A stretch of 64,000 nt of DNA from Tigriopus japonicus (GCA_010645155.1 CM021321.1:6817232-6881231); one strand, 5' to 3'. Shown: positions 13,701 to 25,806, counted from the stretch's first letter. Numbers and translations: made by a program. Notes: generated from the letters alone by a model not told the origin.

Positions 13701-15326
13701 TTGCTTCCATTGATTTTCTACGTCACAAGCTTTTCAAGGCTTGTAAAGGATTATTTAGTCTTAAACAGTTGTGCATTTATTTTATGCATGGAAAAAATCC
13801 CTCCATAATTTGATAGCCGGCAATCATGGTAATTGGCACAAATTATATGGTTAGATCTCGATTTGGCCACGATTAATGGGACATGAGCGTGTTGATGATC
13901 CAACAGTATCGTTCTTGGGTAAAACTTCGTAATGACGACGTCATTACATATTAGTCACATGTTAGATAAATATTCATAAACATACCCTGAGCGGCTAGTG
14001 TCGAAATAGACTGCAATGCAGATAAAACTTGAAGATGTGTGCGAAATATGGCAGTCAAGAACACATAAAACCTGAACTAAATACAGTCAATCACATTATG
14101 TTTTTCGGGACAGAAAGTCTCAAACAAATGTTTTTCCCACTGATTTCACGTTGACATTTACTCAATGACGAATGAAATTGCGTAATAATTTGTTCTTTTT
14201 TCGTGTGTGTGCACTTAGATTGGGTGCCTTTAGCTTCGAATGACGTCTTGTTGTTGACACCACTTGCTCAAATCGACTGGTTTGCTCACCGAGAGTGAGT
14301 GACTCCCTGTCTTTCTCTCGGACTCGCTCTCTATCCACAAATCAGCTCTCTTTCTGCTTCGCTCTATGCTTTTCTTTGCTTCGTATCGCCGAGCTCGATC
14401 TCTTTGCTGGGTATGCAAGAACGGCAAAGAAACAGGGAACTGTGAGAAAACTCGACCGGCCCAACCTCGACTGACGAGAGGCGTGACGGCTAAATTTCTG
14501 AGCACTTCCTACTTTATTTCCAGGGTGACGGGAGATAGGGCTAGACATGATATGAGGAGGGTTTCGTGAAAAGGTCTATAATGTTTCGTTGATTCCATTC
14601 ATGATTTAGGGAGTATTTTGAATGGGGAAAATACCTTTTTTTGCGTGTTAAGGATTTTTTACTACCCCTACAGGAACGCGATCCTGTAAAAAAAGAAATC
14701 AAATGTAATTTTATAACTAGCATTTACACGAAATTTGGTTTACCAACGCAGGAATTGTCCCTGACCAACGAGTGACTGTTGGCAGATAATTTAGTAATAT
14801 TTTTTAGTAAAGTACAGAAAGGGGTCTTAACGAAATCGAAAGTTTCGGCCGAAAGAGGGCTTAACCGAAATCGAAATCGAAAGCACGTAACTACATCATT
14901 AAATATATTCAAAATGCACTTAAAAATCGAATTGCTCGTGTATTCGATGTTGGGTAATCGCAAATTTAAGAAGTCGGGCAACTTAAGTTTCAGAAGTATT
15001 TGGACAAAAAAAAGGAAGTCTTCTATTTTGTTGCCAAATTCGATTCTTTGAGGTGGGCTTAAAACTGATAAAAAAATATGTCAAATTTGGCCGAAACAAT
15101 GACAGATGTTCAAAAATATGACATAGGAAATTCTAAAAAATGATAATAAAAGTCCAGAAAGTAAATTGAGAAAAAAAAGATTACAATAATGAAGGCAGAA
15201 GAACAAGAACCAAAAGTTGCAATTTGTTGTGGAAAAATCGTATACTCGCTAAATTTGACCTGACCAAAAGCATGAAAAGTTGCATTTCTACAACTTTGTA
15301 CGAGCCTTACTGATAAGATTGAGCGA
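10739..15326. other. long intergenic stretch, no gene recognised
   Basis: Upstream of the LRSAM1-like start. Scattered open frames (for example 11126-11491 plus) show no recognisable family. 12.9-13.6 kb is rich in GGAAC/GTTCC words. 14.25-14.5 kb is a CT/GC-rich island unlike its surroundings and could be a promoter or untranslated exon, but nothing proves it. Confidence 0.5.
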
Positions 15327-15520
15327 AAAGTACTGAATTTCCTGGAGAGGGAGGCCACTAATGAGAATTTTGATTTCCACGAGGAACTAAACAATTACAT
15401 TTTTCTCAAATGGGACATTTCTTGTTATGGGTAGACAGCGAAATTCTATTTTTAACTCTTTTTAACTGAATGCCGTAGTAAAAAGTTCTGCCTTCTCAAA
15501 CTTGTGTTTAAACTTCTGGA
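15327..15520. repeat. diverged fragment of the 450-bp palindromic repeat family
   Basis: Starts with the same order of blocks as the full copies (TACTGAATTTCCTGG, then GGGAGGC and TGAGAATTTTGATTTCC) and later matches the CTTCTCAAACTT block. Strongly diverged, ends uncertain. Confidence 0.5.
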
Positions 15521-15794
15521 GTGCCTGAACTTTGGTGATGGCTAGAGACGGACCAAAAATGCAAATGCATCTTTTGATACTTTGTGATGTTTATTTGCAG
15601 GGATTTAAACTTTTACGACACCAAAATAACTCTCACTTTCCAAAACTTGCTTCTGATCATCCTAAAACACATTTTTGACAGCAGGAAATCCCTCATTCAA
15701 AATTCGATGCGGGGCAAACCTTAAGTTCACTGAAGATTAAACAACTAAATGTTAACCACAGAGTAACCATATTCATGAATTAAGTGCTTCCGAC

Positions 15795-16244
15795 CAAGAA
15801 GCACTGGAATCATGGAGTGGGAGGCTAGCAATGAGAATGATGATTTCCAGTAAGAACAATTCAATTATGTTCTTCTTTAAATGAGACCCTTCATATGTTG
15901 ACAAGAATACGCATTTCAATTTTCAGCCCAATCGAACGTCGGAGACAAAAGTTATGCTCATTCAAAGTTCAGTGCAAATCCTACCGAGAATGAATGACCT
16001 AGCCCATTTGTGGGAATCGTTTTACCACAAAAGGGCGAGTTCATTCATTCTATGCTCTCTTCAGTACATAAGTTTAAGAAGGCATAACTTTTAACTCTGG
16101 TATTCGATTGAGCTGAAATTTGAAATACGTGTTCTTCTCACTGCAAGCCAGGTCTTATTCGCAGAAGAACGCAAATGGTTCGTTTCTGCAGGAAATCATA
16201 ATTCTCATTGCTAGCCCCCCACTCCATGATTTCCGTGCTTCTTG
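15795..16244. repeat. 450-bp palindromic (foldback) repeat, copy 1
   Basis: Begins CAAGAAGCACTGGAATCATG and ends with a near reverse complement (CATGATTTCCGTGCTTCTTG). Both arms carry the GGGAGGCTAGCAATGAGAAT block in opposite orientation, and the centre holds a TTTACCACAAAAGGG arm. Related copies lie at 29617-30065 and 52306-52758. No coding frame, so it is a MITE-like non-autonomous element. Confidence 0.85.
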
Positions 16245-17870
16245 TTCCGACATTACTTTTTGAGGGTCACGGCATCAAATCAACTTCTAACACCATTTCA
16301 GCATAATGGCATCACTTTTTTATAAATAATGATATCTAACGAGCTAAGAAATTTTGTCGAGCTTAAAATCAAAAAACATTCTTTCAAAGTTAAATCTTTG
16401 GGAAAAACAATTGGTTCCCAAAAAGTTTAAATATATACATATTTTTCGCCAATAGAGGCGAAAAGTGCAAAAATGCAAGAATGTGAGTGTACGTTACCAA
16501 AAATCTTTTTGCACTTTTCACCGGTCCCTACTGAGGAACACTAAAAACTGATCACATTTGTATGATTTGCTTACTTGTATTATCTAATTTTTTATGTATT
16601 GCGAGAATACACAGTATCTCATCGGTAAATCAAACTTGATTAAAGTTGTGGCATCTTCGTAACACCTTACGAATATTTACCTACAAACTTTTTGGTTGAT
16701 TGTAACACAGGATCGGTCCAGAACGTCGAAATAAAAAGCATATTCACTAGTCAAATAAAATTTCAGAACGTGGTATAGATTTTACATTTAAGAAATGATA
16801 ATCAAATGTTTCACGTAATGTTGGCATTCACAATTTAAAATTCAAGCTCAAGAAATGTAATTATAATAGGAGCTCGTTATTTGCTTTTCAAAAGTTATTT
16901 GTTAGATCATGTTCCCCCAAGAAACTTGGGTTTCGAGGAAATGTGGTTCTTCATCCAACTACAACCAAACTTTTTCTTGTTTCACATTTACATAAAACCC
17001 AACTCCGAGAATTAGCAGGGGGACCAAGAAATTGCATACTTCAACCGTGCGCCACAATTCTTACATACAATACATGTATATCAACTTTACTTATCAGCCA
17101 ACGTTGATTCCTCAAAGACGAACAAAACGGGACTAATATGTGTTTTTTTTGGTGTTTGACAGGCTTTACTTTTGATTTGAAAAACCTACGTAAGTGGTGG
17201 CCATCCTTTACTTTGATTCATTTAGCACGCACGGCAGTATTAAGGCGGTAACCAAGGATGGCTTTACAGTGGTTCTTGAACAAGGTTAAGGGCACAAACA
17301 AATGCTCAGATTCGGACCACTTAAAAACTATTGAAGTTTAGGCACATTTGAAATACTTTTGGCATACTGATTTAAATGTTTTAAAAATACCGTTTTGATT
17401 TTGCAGATGGAAATAAAATGAAAAGCCGATTTCATTAGCAGATTTCAACTTAGGTTGGAAACAACTTCATGAACAAGCTAGAATTGAATCTAAGTTTGGA
17501 ATCTATCTTTTTGCACCAATTTTTAACAACCATAATTTCTCACTTTCACTTTAGGAATTATTAGAACAAACAGGTCCACAATTGGCTAGCTTAAAAATCA
17601 ACTATGATCAGCCTGGATCCGGAGTCTAAACCCTGCCTAACGTACATTAAGTCAAGGATGACTCAACGAAGGATTTACTACAGAAAACGACACTATACAG
17701 CTTAAGGCCTACGATCCATTCCTTTCGTAAAGATTTCTGTCGCGTTTATGTGTAATTTAGATGATGATTGTGTACATTAAGGTAATCAAAAATACATATT
17801 CTTCCACAAATAAGGACTAATAGGCCCCATACTAACCATTTCAAATACAATACATTCAGTTTTTGTAAGG
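16245..17870. other. AT-rich stretch downstream of the P-like transposase
   Basis: No gene seen. It probably contains the transposon's 3' end, but I could not find a terminal inverted repeat by eye. Confidence 0.4.
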
Positions 17871-17876
17871 AAAACT

Positions 17877-17882
17877 TTATTG
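17877..17882 (-). terminator. poly(A) signal AATAAA of the transposase gene
   Basis: TTTATT on the plus strand, about 100 bases past the transposase stop codon. Confidence 0.55.
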
Positions 17883-17983
17883 CAGACTCTTGTTTTACAC
17901 AAAAAAAGCTGGTTTAACAAAGAAAAACATATGTTATAGAAGCCAACAAATGATTCAGACGCAGTTTGATTGACATCGTTCGA

Positions 17984-20977
17984 TCATCCAATGAGTTTTG
18001 AGACTTTCCTCTCGGTCTTTGAGTCTTTGGAGTGGGACCTCTTCTTTTGCACATGAATTTTGTCATTTAGTTCAGATGAGAAATTTTTCGCAAATACGTT
18101 AAAAAATCGGAAGGCCAACTCCTCCATCATGGGTCCAAATAAATGGTTTCCAGAGCAATGCTCTTCTACCAGGCTAGCTGTATTTCTGTTGGCCTTGATA
18201 AGGGTAGTGAAAAGCCTAACGAAAGTGGCTCTTGGGTTTTGAGTTTTATGAAATGCTTCACTGATCTCCTCATCCCTTACAATGGCACTGAATAGAGTCT
18301 GAGCAAGTTGGCAGGTAAGGTAGACCAGATCCGATGGGGTTACAAGTCCTCCGCGATTCACTTGCTGAATAAGAGTATTCTTATTGTCCAAGTTTCCATC
18401 ACATTCAGCATGAAACTCAAGCAATGGAGCAGACTCTGAAGCTTGAACAAGTTGAACACAACACTCGTTTTTGTGTCTCTTTTTTAATCCACGGGCAAGG
18501 TAACCGGCAACGAAAAAGATGGCAGCTTCATCACCATTGTTCAATTCAAGGTCACTGAAAAGGTGCTCACTAAAAAATGGCAAGAGGGCTTCTGCATCTC
18601 TGTAAAGGCTGGCAGTAGTATCATCAATGTTGGGTTGGAATATATCTTGAATCTCCTTGAGGGACAGCTTTGTGAATTGGACCAACGACTTGAGACGAAT
18701 ACGTTTTTCGCTTTCAACAATTTGCCTCACGCTGATGTAATAGTTGGCTCCAGACATCTGTCTGTATTTACCAAAGTGCCTTTCTATTGGATCTGACGAA
18801 ATTTTACCAACTAGTACGTACGACAAGTTTTTCTTGGTAAGCAAGAACACAACGAGTTCAGGTAAGGTCTTGCAAGTTTGGATGAGACACTGGAACGTTT
18901 CCGAGGATAACCCTTTCTTGGAGTGCGTTTGAGATTGCCATTTTTCAAGCCATGAGCAGAAATCTCTTAGGAAGAGCAATTGATGGTCATTCTCACTTCG
19001 AATTGGGTCTTTGTTCTTATTTCGTTTCTGCTTACCCAAACCGGGTGTTTTCACTATCATAATGTCCCACCACTTCCTGATTAACTTCAAAAAATTGGCA
19101 GTTCCTTGCCAATCAGGATGCCCTCGTTGAGCGTAATATTCCAAGCCAGCTATGGTGCTTTCGTGATAAAACCGATCAGCTAGCATCACGTTTGTTCTTT
19201 CAATCGGTCGAGGAGTCAACACCTTTTGAACCAGTTTGTGGCTGATCTTGACTGGTTTGTTCAACTCAAGGTCGTACAACTCCTTCACGTGATTGAAGCG
19301 CGGGGCCATCATTTCTTGTCCCTGAAATGGCGGGCAATCAAACTCGCCCTTATTCATCAGATTCGTATATAGATTCTTGAACAAATGTGTTGGATCGAAC
19401 AGAAGATAGATGGGATTTTCTGGGTCACATGGATTGATGTAAGTTGATCTCATTTCACCTTGACCCAAGTTTTTGGCAAAAAGTCTTCTATTCACACTGT
19501 GCCCATCTGATAAAGCACTGACAACTGTAAACCCGGTTTTTTTGAGTACTTCAAGAGCCTTTTCAAGAATGGACTGCACGAAATCAGAATCCAACTTTCT
19601 GACAGGAACAAGCGCTATCATATCCTTAAAAGAACCAGCCACACTGGAAATCATGACCCCTAGGATAGTCTTTGTGAGTTGTCCATCTTCATAACCAAAG
19701 AACTTTCCACAAGAAAACTCCACTCTCTTTGCATTGTAAACTTCGTCAATGATGACGGAAACGAGTTTTTCTCGGTCACATAGATTGGATGATCGGGCGC
19801 GAATGTAATCTTCGGTTTGTTGAGAAAATCCCGTTGATTGCGAGAGTGATGAGCACAAGTGTTTGAGATGGCTGATACTTGGGAGTGTCATAACATCGTC
19901 TTGAAGAAGATGTTTGTATCCTGCAGTAGATACATTTAACCACATAGCGGTCATGGCTAGAGTTGCCGGCGAATATCGTCTCCGCTTTGGAGATACAATG
20001 GCCAATTCAAGTTGTTCAATGGCAAAAGCCACTTTCTTCCGTTCATGCTCGCCAAGATCAGGTAAGAAGGATGACAAAATGGAAGTACAGTGTTGGATTT
20101 TGTCAGGGATCATTTCTTCAGTGGATTCGGAGTCAATGTTTTTGGCTAATGCCAGAACATTGAGAATTTGAGAACAAGTTGAAAATTTTGAATGTTTCGT
20201 GATGTGTACGAATTTTTTGCCCAAGACGGGAACCGATTCAATCCACACAAAGTATGAAAGGTCTTCCGTGACTTTCAAACATAAGTTCAACACCGGAGGG
20301 CTGTTTTCTTCTCCATTGTTTGTCTTAAAGTTTAGAAACAAGATTTCATTATCGTGTTCAATGACAATAATTCCAGCGGGAAGGCAAGTTCGATCCAACT
20401 TCTCTTTGACCTCGTCCAGAGAGGAGATGTTGTCGGCAGCTAAAAATTCTTGATTGGCCAAATCCAGCCTCTGAACTTCTTGCTCTCTTCGTTTTGATGG
20501 GAGAGAGGACTTGGCGGACAGCCTCTCTTTTGGCCTCTTAATACTGAGATAATTTGGCAGTTGCGGAAATTGACTGGGAATGGCAGAGAGTTTGAGACAA
20601 CTCCTTTCCAGTTGGCCAGAGGCTCGCGATTTTCGCCTAGGTCCATTTTGATCTTGGCTTTGGGTTTCATAATCGTCGAGAAGGAAGTGAAGGCTACATA
20701 CGCCTGAATGAAATGTTGGCTTCTATAGGGTTTGTTTTTGGTCTCGCGGAATAGCTCGAATCCATTCTTGCTGACGGTTCTCATCCGCCGGAAATTTGTG
20801 CATGAATACCTTGGAAGTCGATGTTGTTTGTGTCTGCGCTAACAACGGTCCGTGTGACGGGCTATCGGTGGTTCTCGAACAATGCCCAGAACCGCGTTTG
20901 GAGGCGGCTTGGGCGGCGTGGGTGTTGCTTTTATTATACCCGGAGGTACATGACGGGACGCAACACTTTCGTCCCAT
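17984..20977 (-). pseudogene. P-element/THAP9-like transposase with one in-frame TAG
   Basis: DNA transposase of the P-element superfamily with an N-terminal THAP zinc-finger DNA-binding domain. One frame runs from ATG at 20977 (MGRKCCVPSC) to the stop at 17984, about 996 residues, interrupted only by TAG at 20725-20723. THAP landmarks: CVPSC, VFMHKFPADENRQQEWIRAI, then after the stop GVCSLHF (the C-x2-H ligand pair). The TAG falls where the family has its invariant WxP tryptophan. The catalytic region shows VIIDEVY (near 19745), FDPTHLFKN (near 19375-19400) and SSDPIERHFGKYRQMSG (near 18760), the D, D and GN-box-like landmarks of P transposases. The THAP insert between CVPSC and FMHKFP is unusually long. 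A leaky stop, editing, a splice or plain decay could explain the TAG. The body downstream of the TAG is open for 914 codons. Confidence 0.85.
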
Positions 20978-21189
20978 GAGTCTCTTGCAGTCAAGCCACA
21001 AGGTGGTAAGGACGGGGCAGTAGTCAATCGATGCGTGGAGGAAGGATTGGGCGTTACTTTGGAACGGATGACTATGGACGGCGCCATGAGCTGTTGGAAA
21101 TTGGAATGGCGGGCAAAAGTAAATGATAACAGGGTTGCCAACACTTTTCAAGAAGACATTGCCAAAAGATGTTTGAAGTACAGCCATTT

Positions 21190-21550
21190 CTTTTCATTCA
21201 CTGCCACGAAGAAAACGAACTTCATGCTGCCACATTCTGCTACTATTCCAAGATTTTCTGCCTCTTTCACGATTGTAAATCTCAATTTATGTTGAATGTT
21301 ATTGTTCTCGTTTTTTCACGGCGAAAGTTTTTGCCATATTGTCCTTATCCTCTTTTACCGCCACTTCAAATTTTTACTGTCTGCAATTTTTTTTAAAATG
21401 GCATTTTCTGCCGCTTTCTCTCCCACAGCCATCCTGAACTTTCACTGCCATCTAATTTTCCATACTGTCACTTTTTGCAAAAGTGGCAGTAAAAACTGCC
21501 ACCTGGCATCGCCGAACGACTCTCGTTTTTCACTTAGTGCCGCCATACTG
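21190..21550. repeat. cluster of TGCC(A/G)-type words upstream of the transposase
   Basis: CACTGCCA, CTGCCAC, CCGCCACT, TGCCGC and the inverted GTGGCAG recur about nine times just 5' of the transposase, with one inverted pair (AGTGGCAGT / ACTGCCAC near 21482-21502). They could be subterminal transposase-binding sites at the element's 5' end. The function is inferred. Confidence 0.4.
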
Positions 21551-22840
21551 GCCCTAGTTGGAAGTATTTGGGTCAAAAAGCTTAAAACAATCTGGCTTTT
21601 TAAACAGAAACAGAGTCAAAAATGGCAAAACTTCTGGTCATCACAAGTTCAAATTGAACAACTTCGACGATTTCTTCTCAGAGCGCCCAAAGGATAAGCT
21701 GTGAATTGCATATTTACTCGTCATCCGACTTCACTTTTTAATTTCAAAATGCCAACTACTATTATTGGTAATGTTTATTTCGACTAAAAGTCATGTCAAT
21801 GGTTAAAATAAGGTGCTGCACAATGTTAGCTCGATACCTTACATTGCTGATAAATTTTCTAAAATTTTATTTTGTTGAAGATACGTTAAATATGAAATAA
21901 AAATCGGAGAAAATGAGAAACAAATAGAAATATCTTACGCACTTCAATATAGTGGTTTCCTTTAAATTTTTTTTTCCTCTATTTAATGAAAGTTTACATG
22001 CACATTTTCAAGGTAGAAAATATTTTTCCATATTTTTTCATATTTTATCATAAGAAACCATGGCCGTAACTCGGAAATGGTTGATCTTAAAATATGCACA
22101 GCTTAAAAGAGGTGACATTTAACATTTCTTAAGGTGCAAAAGGTTTCTTCTGACACACCCAATGCTTACACGTCTAACCTTAGTAGCATTCAATGGAAAA
22201 GATGAAAATACCATAATGCAAAAAAATAGCACATTTCAATATACACACGCAGTAGTTTGATCATTTTTTTAATTGATGAATCTTTTTGCCTCGCCTTTTT
22301 TACCATATACATAAACATTTTAAGGATTATTTTCAAAAATAGTTCAAAAATGAGCACTTTAAGTTACTTTTAAGTTGTAATATATTAACCTCACAACCTA
22401 GACAGAATCACAGAGAAACGAAAAATCATCATTTAAAATTGCGAGATTGAAAATGCACATTACAGTTATTGCCAATTGCTTGAACATTTAAGTAAAGCAT
22501 TCCAAGGCATGATTTGATGCGATTTGAAGGTTTAAAGCAATGATAGTTTAATATCTGCCTAATAGATTCTTAACTTAAGCGAAATAAAATTTCCATGTAA
22601 TTTATAACAAAGAGCTCTTGATATTTAATAATAAGGTTTTGGAGAATATGTTGGGTTTAGCAGTTTTAAGTTATTTAATATAGTTAATGGAGGTTAATTA
22701 GAATGGATAGCTTCACGAAATATGTTCATTGTGACACTCTGACATTGAAAAATGTCATGACTCAAGAGAAATCTTGGCAACTTGCGCAAACACGTTCATA
22801 GAGCCCAGCTAACTACCGTGCCACGAAAATTGGATGAGTT
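21551..22840. other. AT-rich intergenic stretch
   Basis: Nothing recognised beyond homopolymer-rich AT sequence. Confidence 0.5.
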
Positions 22841-22846
22841 TTTAGG

Positions 22847-22950
22847 TATAAAAATATCAAAGTTTGAGAGCAAGCAAACGTAACAAGTGGTTAGTGATAG
22901 TATTAATGCTTTGATTGCACAAATAAAGATTATAAACAAAAAATGTAAGT
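22847..22950 (+). promoter_or_regulatory. possible TATA promoter and noncoding first exon
   Basis: TATAAAAAT at 22847-22855 is followed about 90 bases later by a strong 5' splice site (AAT|GTAAGT at 22945). A matching acceptor could be TTTGTTCAG ending at 23860, just before the DUF885 start codon at 23889. This would give an untranslated exon and a 916-bp intron. It competes with the local TATA/initiator reading at 23827-23864. Confidence 0.35.
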
Positions 22951-23826
22951 GAAGACTGAATTCAAAACATCAATTTTCTGAATTCATACCTCCGTTAAAG
23001 CAGAGTTAAAAGCGAATAATATAGAAAAATAAAGTATTAAATAATGGCACCAAAATGGAAGTCAATAGCATATTTATGCTTCATCCTCACAATTATAAGA
23101 AATAAGAATCCAAATTAGATAGAAAACAGGCATAGAAATCAGTTTAACAAAAAGGCCTTAAGCTGTATGGTGCTCCATATGATTACGTCTCAGTAATTCG
23201 TCCTGTAAAGATTAAGTTGTCCTTGATTAAGTCTGCGAAAGTATCCTTGTTTGAGTCCGATTTTTTGGCGACTAATCAAAAATCTGTACAAAATCTCTAG
23301 GCCAAACCTTTCCTGGCAAAGTAGTCACATTTTCACCGTTCATTACTTCTTCCTAACGTTGTCAACCATTGGATTGTCAGTGCAAAATCACTGATCATCC
23401 CAATTCAGAAGCACTTCCCCGCCCAATCATTAATAGCTTCAGAAATAGTAAAAGTTTATTGTGAAACTTTTTAAAGAGACATTTTTGTCGAGAGATTGAA
23501 CCACTTGACATGGTGACTTGCTACATACGTACGTATGAACCGAATAGCCTGGCAACGACGCAAAACCATCGGCTTGGTTCGTTCATTCAACCACCACAAC
23601 ACACACATGAACACTCGGAGATGCGTGAAGACGACAATCACTGTAAAGAATTGTAGAATCGAGAATATACGGGTTCATGACGGCGCTTATTCGACGTTTA
23701 CATTCGCTCAAGTAATAGCGAAATCGAGCCGTTTGGGAGCATCAGTTCCGAGGAAAGTGAAATAGAACGAGAAATCTGGAAGGATAGACTTTGCTCAGTG
23801 TTTTTTGAGCCTCTTTGTTTCAAGTC

Positions 23827-23864
23827 TATAAATTGTCAGGTTTTCCACTTTCCTTTGTTCAGTC
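23827..23864 (+). promoter_or_regulatory. TATA box plus initiator for DUF885 copy 1
   Basis: TATAAATT at 23827-23834 and TCAGTC (arthropod initiator TCAKTY) at 23859-23864 are spaced about 32 bp apart, 28 bp before the ATG. The TTCAG could instead be a splice acceptor. Confidence 0.5.
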
Positions 23865-23888
23865 AAAAAAGTGAAATCAATCTCGAAC

Positions 23889-25703
23889 ATGAAGGGAAGA
23901 CAAAGTGTCACGATCCCGTTTCGTCTAACGTTCTCATCTCTGCTGATCACGTTGTCTCTAAGATCAGTTCTAGCTTACACAATCCAATCGGCCTCTGTAA
24001 GTCAAGTCTTCAAAGATTATGAAACTTGGAAGCTCAAACTATTCCCTGATCTCGCTTACAAAGATGGATTCACTCAATACGACGCTTTCCTGCCAAATTC
24101 ATCACTCTCAGCTCTGGAATATACGAAAACGGGATGTGAGTACTTCAAAAATCAAGCTAATACAGAATTAGCGGGTCAATCTCTCACCAAAGAGGATCGA
24201 CACGCATTGCGGGTCATGCTTTATGAAACTGAAACCTGCTTGAAAGGATTACCTTTGAAAGGCTTCCTACTGCCCCCCGTCCATCAACGACACGGTATTC
24301 AAGTTCGACTACCAGCTCAATTCAATCGTCGGAATCTCCAAAACGCCCCTCGAGAAGAGGTGGATGCCCTTTTCAAGAAGATGTTGGCCATTCCCGAGTA
24401 TCTGAGAGGTATCCAGGAACGTCTTGCTCAAGGAGCCGCTCAAGGGATCACATTTGCACCCGCTTCCATGGCTGGCGTTGAGGAACAATTCGATGAGTTG
24501 CAAGTGGCCAGTCCCGAGGAATCGGCTTTTTATGCTCCATTTGGCACGTTGAGCGAGTCTAGAACGCTCGATCCCAGTTTGGTAACGCAAATCCAAGATG
24601 CTGTGAAGGCACAGATCAAGGAGAAAGTGTTGCCTGCCTTTAAGTCTTTGAGAGACTACATTGCTAACGAGTACCGTCGGAGTCTTCGTTCCTCTCCAGG
24701 TGTATCCGCTTTTCCAAATGGAAAGGCCTACTACCAAGCAGCTTTAGATTTCCATGCCACTTTGCCCAATGTTGAGGCCGATGTCTTGTATGATGAAGGC
24801 TTCCGGGTGGTTGAAGGCCTCAGAGCTGAGTTGAAGAAGATCTTGGACAAATATGTTGGCAGCAAGGAACTCCCTCTTGAGGAACAGATCATGTTGGTCT
24901 TACGCGACGATGAAATGTACTTCGATTCGGCAAACAGCCTTCTCCAAGCTCTTCAGAGCTTGATCGATGAAAGGATCTCAGTCAATTTGGACCAAGTGTT
25001 GTCCTCTAACCAATTAACATCCGACGTCTTTGACCTGCAAGTTTACAAGGTGAACCATGGACGGGCTCAATATCTCCCCGGTTCAGAAAAATGGTCAGCA
25101 GGGATTCTCATCAACACGGACAAGTACCGGAACTTTAGGAAAACGGAACTTCTTCCTTTGGCTCTCAACCTCGGTAATCCTGGACAACATCTGGCGACCG
25201 TGAGCAACCAGGATTTCCCCAAGTCTATGAACGGCGAATTAAGAGACGACCCATCCATGGTTCCCAGCACATTTCCCAGTTACACAGCCCACGCTCGAGG
25301 GTGGGACACTTATGCGGAGTATCTGGGCTTTGATATGGGTTTGTACAACGAGGAGCCCATCGGACCGTTTGAGTATTACTTAAGTAATCTCTTCCTGGCC
25401 GCTCGTTTGGTAGCTGATGTGGGAATTCATGCCAAAGGGTGGACCAGAAATGAGGCCATTGATTACTTGGCCGGGAATACTTTTATCTTGAGGGACCGAG
25501 CCGTTATGGAAGTAGATCGAATCATTACGTTCCCGGGAATTGAGACTGCGGTCAAAATCGGAGAGACTTTCATTCGAAATATGAGGCGAGCCCGAGAAGA
25601 AAAAGAGACGTCCGCTTTTGATTTGAAGAAGTTCCACGAAGACCTTTTGTCATGCAAGGGTCCCCTCACCCTATTGCAAACATGCATGGACGAACGTTAC
25701 TAG
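23889..25703 (+). CDS. secreted DUF885 protein, catalytic motifs lost (copy 1)
   Basis: Single-exon 604-residue member of DUF885, a family related to zinc metallopeptidases through its HExxPGHH and EGW motifs. Start chosen at MKGRQSV, which gives a signal peptide with a hydrophobic stretch at about residues 13-30 (LTFSSLLITLSLRSVLA). The family fold is clear at the C terminus (AARLVADVGIHAKGWTRNEA). Where active members have HEAxPGHH this copy has NLGNPGQH (about residues 424-432), and EGW is replaced by RGW in AHARGWDTYAEYLG. Both the metal-binding His-Glu and the second Glu are therefore absent, so it is probably a pseudoenzyme with a binding or structural role. It is fully open, so it is not an obvious pseudogene. 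A poly(A) signal lies 103 bp past the stop. Confidence 0.85.
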   Translation: MKGRQSVTIPFRLTFSSLLITLSLRSVLAYTIQSASVSQVFKDYETWKLKLFPDLAYKDGFTQYDAFLPNSSLSALEYTKTGCEYFKNQANTELAGQSLTKEDRHALRVMLYETETCLKGLPLKGFLLPPVHQRHGIQVRLPAQFNRRNLQNAPREEVDALFKKMLAIPEYLRGIQERLAQGAAQGITFAPASMAGVEEQFDELQVASPEESAFYAPFGTLSESRTLDPSLVTQIQDAVKAQIKEKVLPAFKSLRDYIANEYRRSLRSSPGVSAFPNGKAYYQAALDFHATLPNVEADVLYDEGFRVVEGLRAELKKILDKYVGSKELPLEEQIMLVLRDDEMYFDSANSLLQALQSLIDERISVNLDQVLSSNQLTSDVFDLQVYKVNHGRAQYLPGSEKWSAGILINTDKYRNFRKTELLPLALNLGNPGQHLATVSNQDFPKSMNGELRDDPSMVPSTFPSYTAHARGWDTYAEYLGFDMGLYNEEPIGPFEYYLSNLFLAARLVADVGIHAKGWTRNEAIDYLAGNTFILRDRAVMEVDRIITFPGIETAVKIGETFIRNMRRAREEKETSAFDLKKFHEDLLSCKGPLTLLQTCMDERY

Positions 25704-25806
25704 TTATAATTTTCACTCTTAAATGTTACTATTATTGCTACAATCCAATTGGAACAATTTAGTCTTTTTCTTACAATTGATCATTTTGACGTTTGCAAGT
25801 GTCGTA

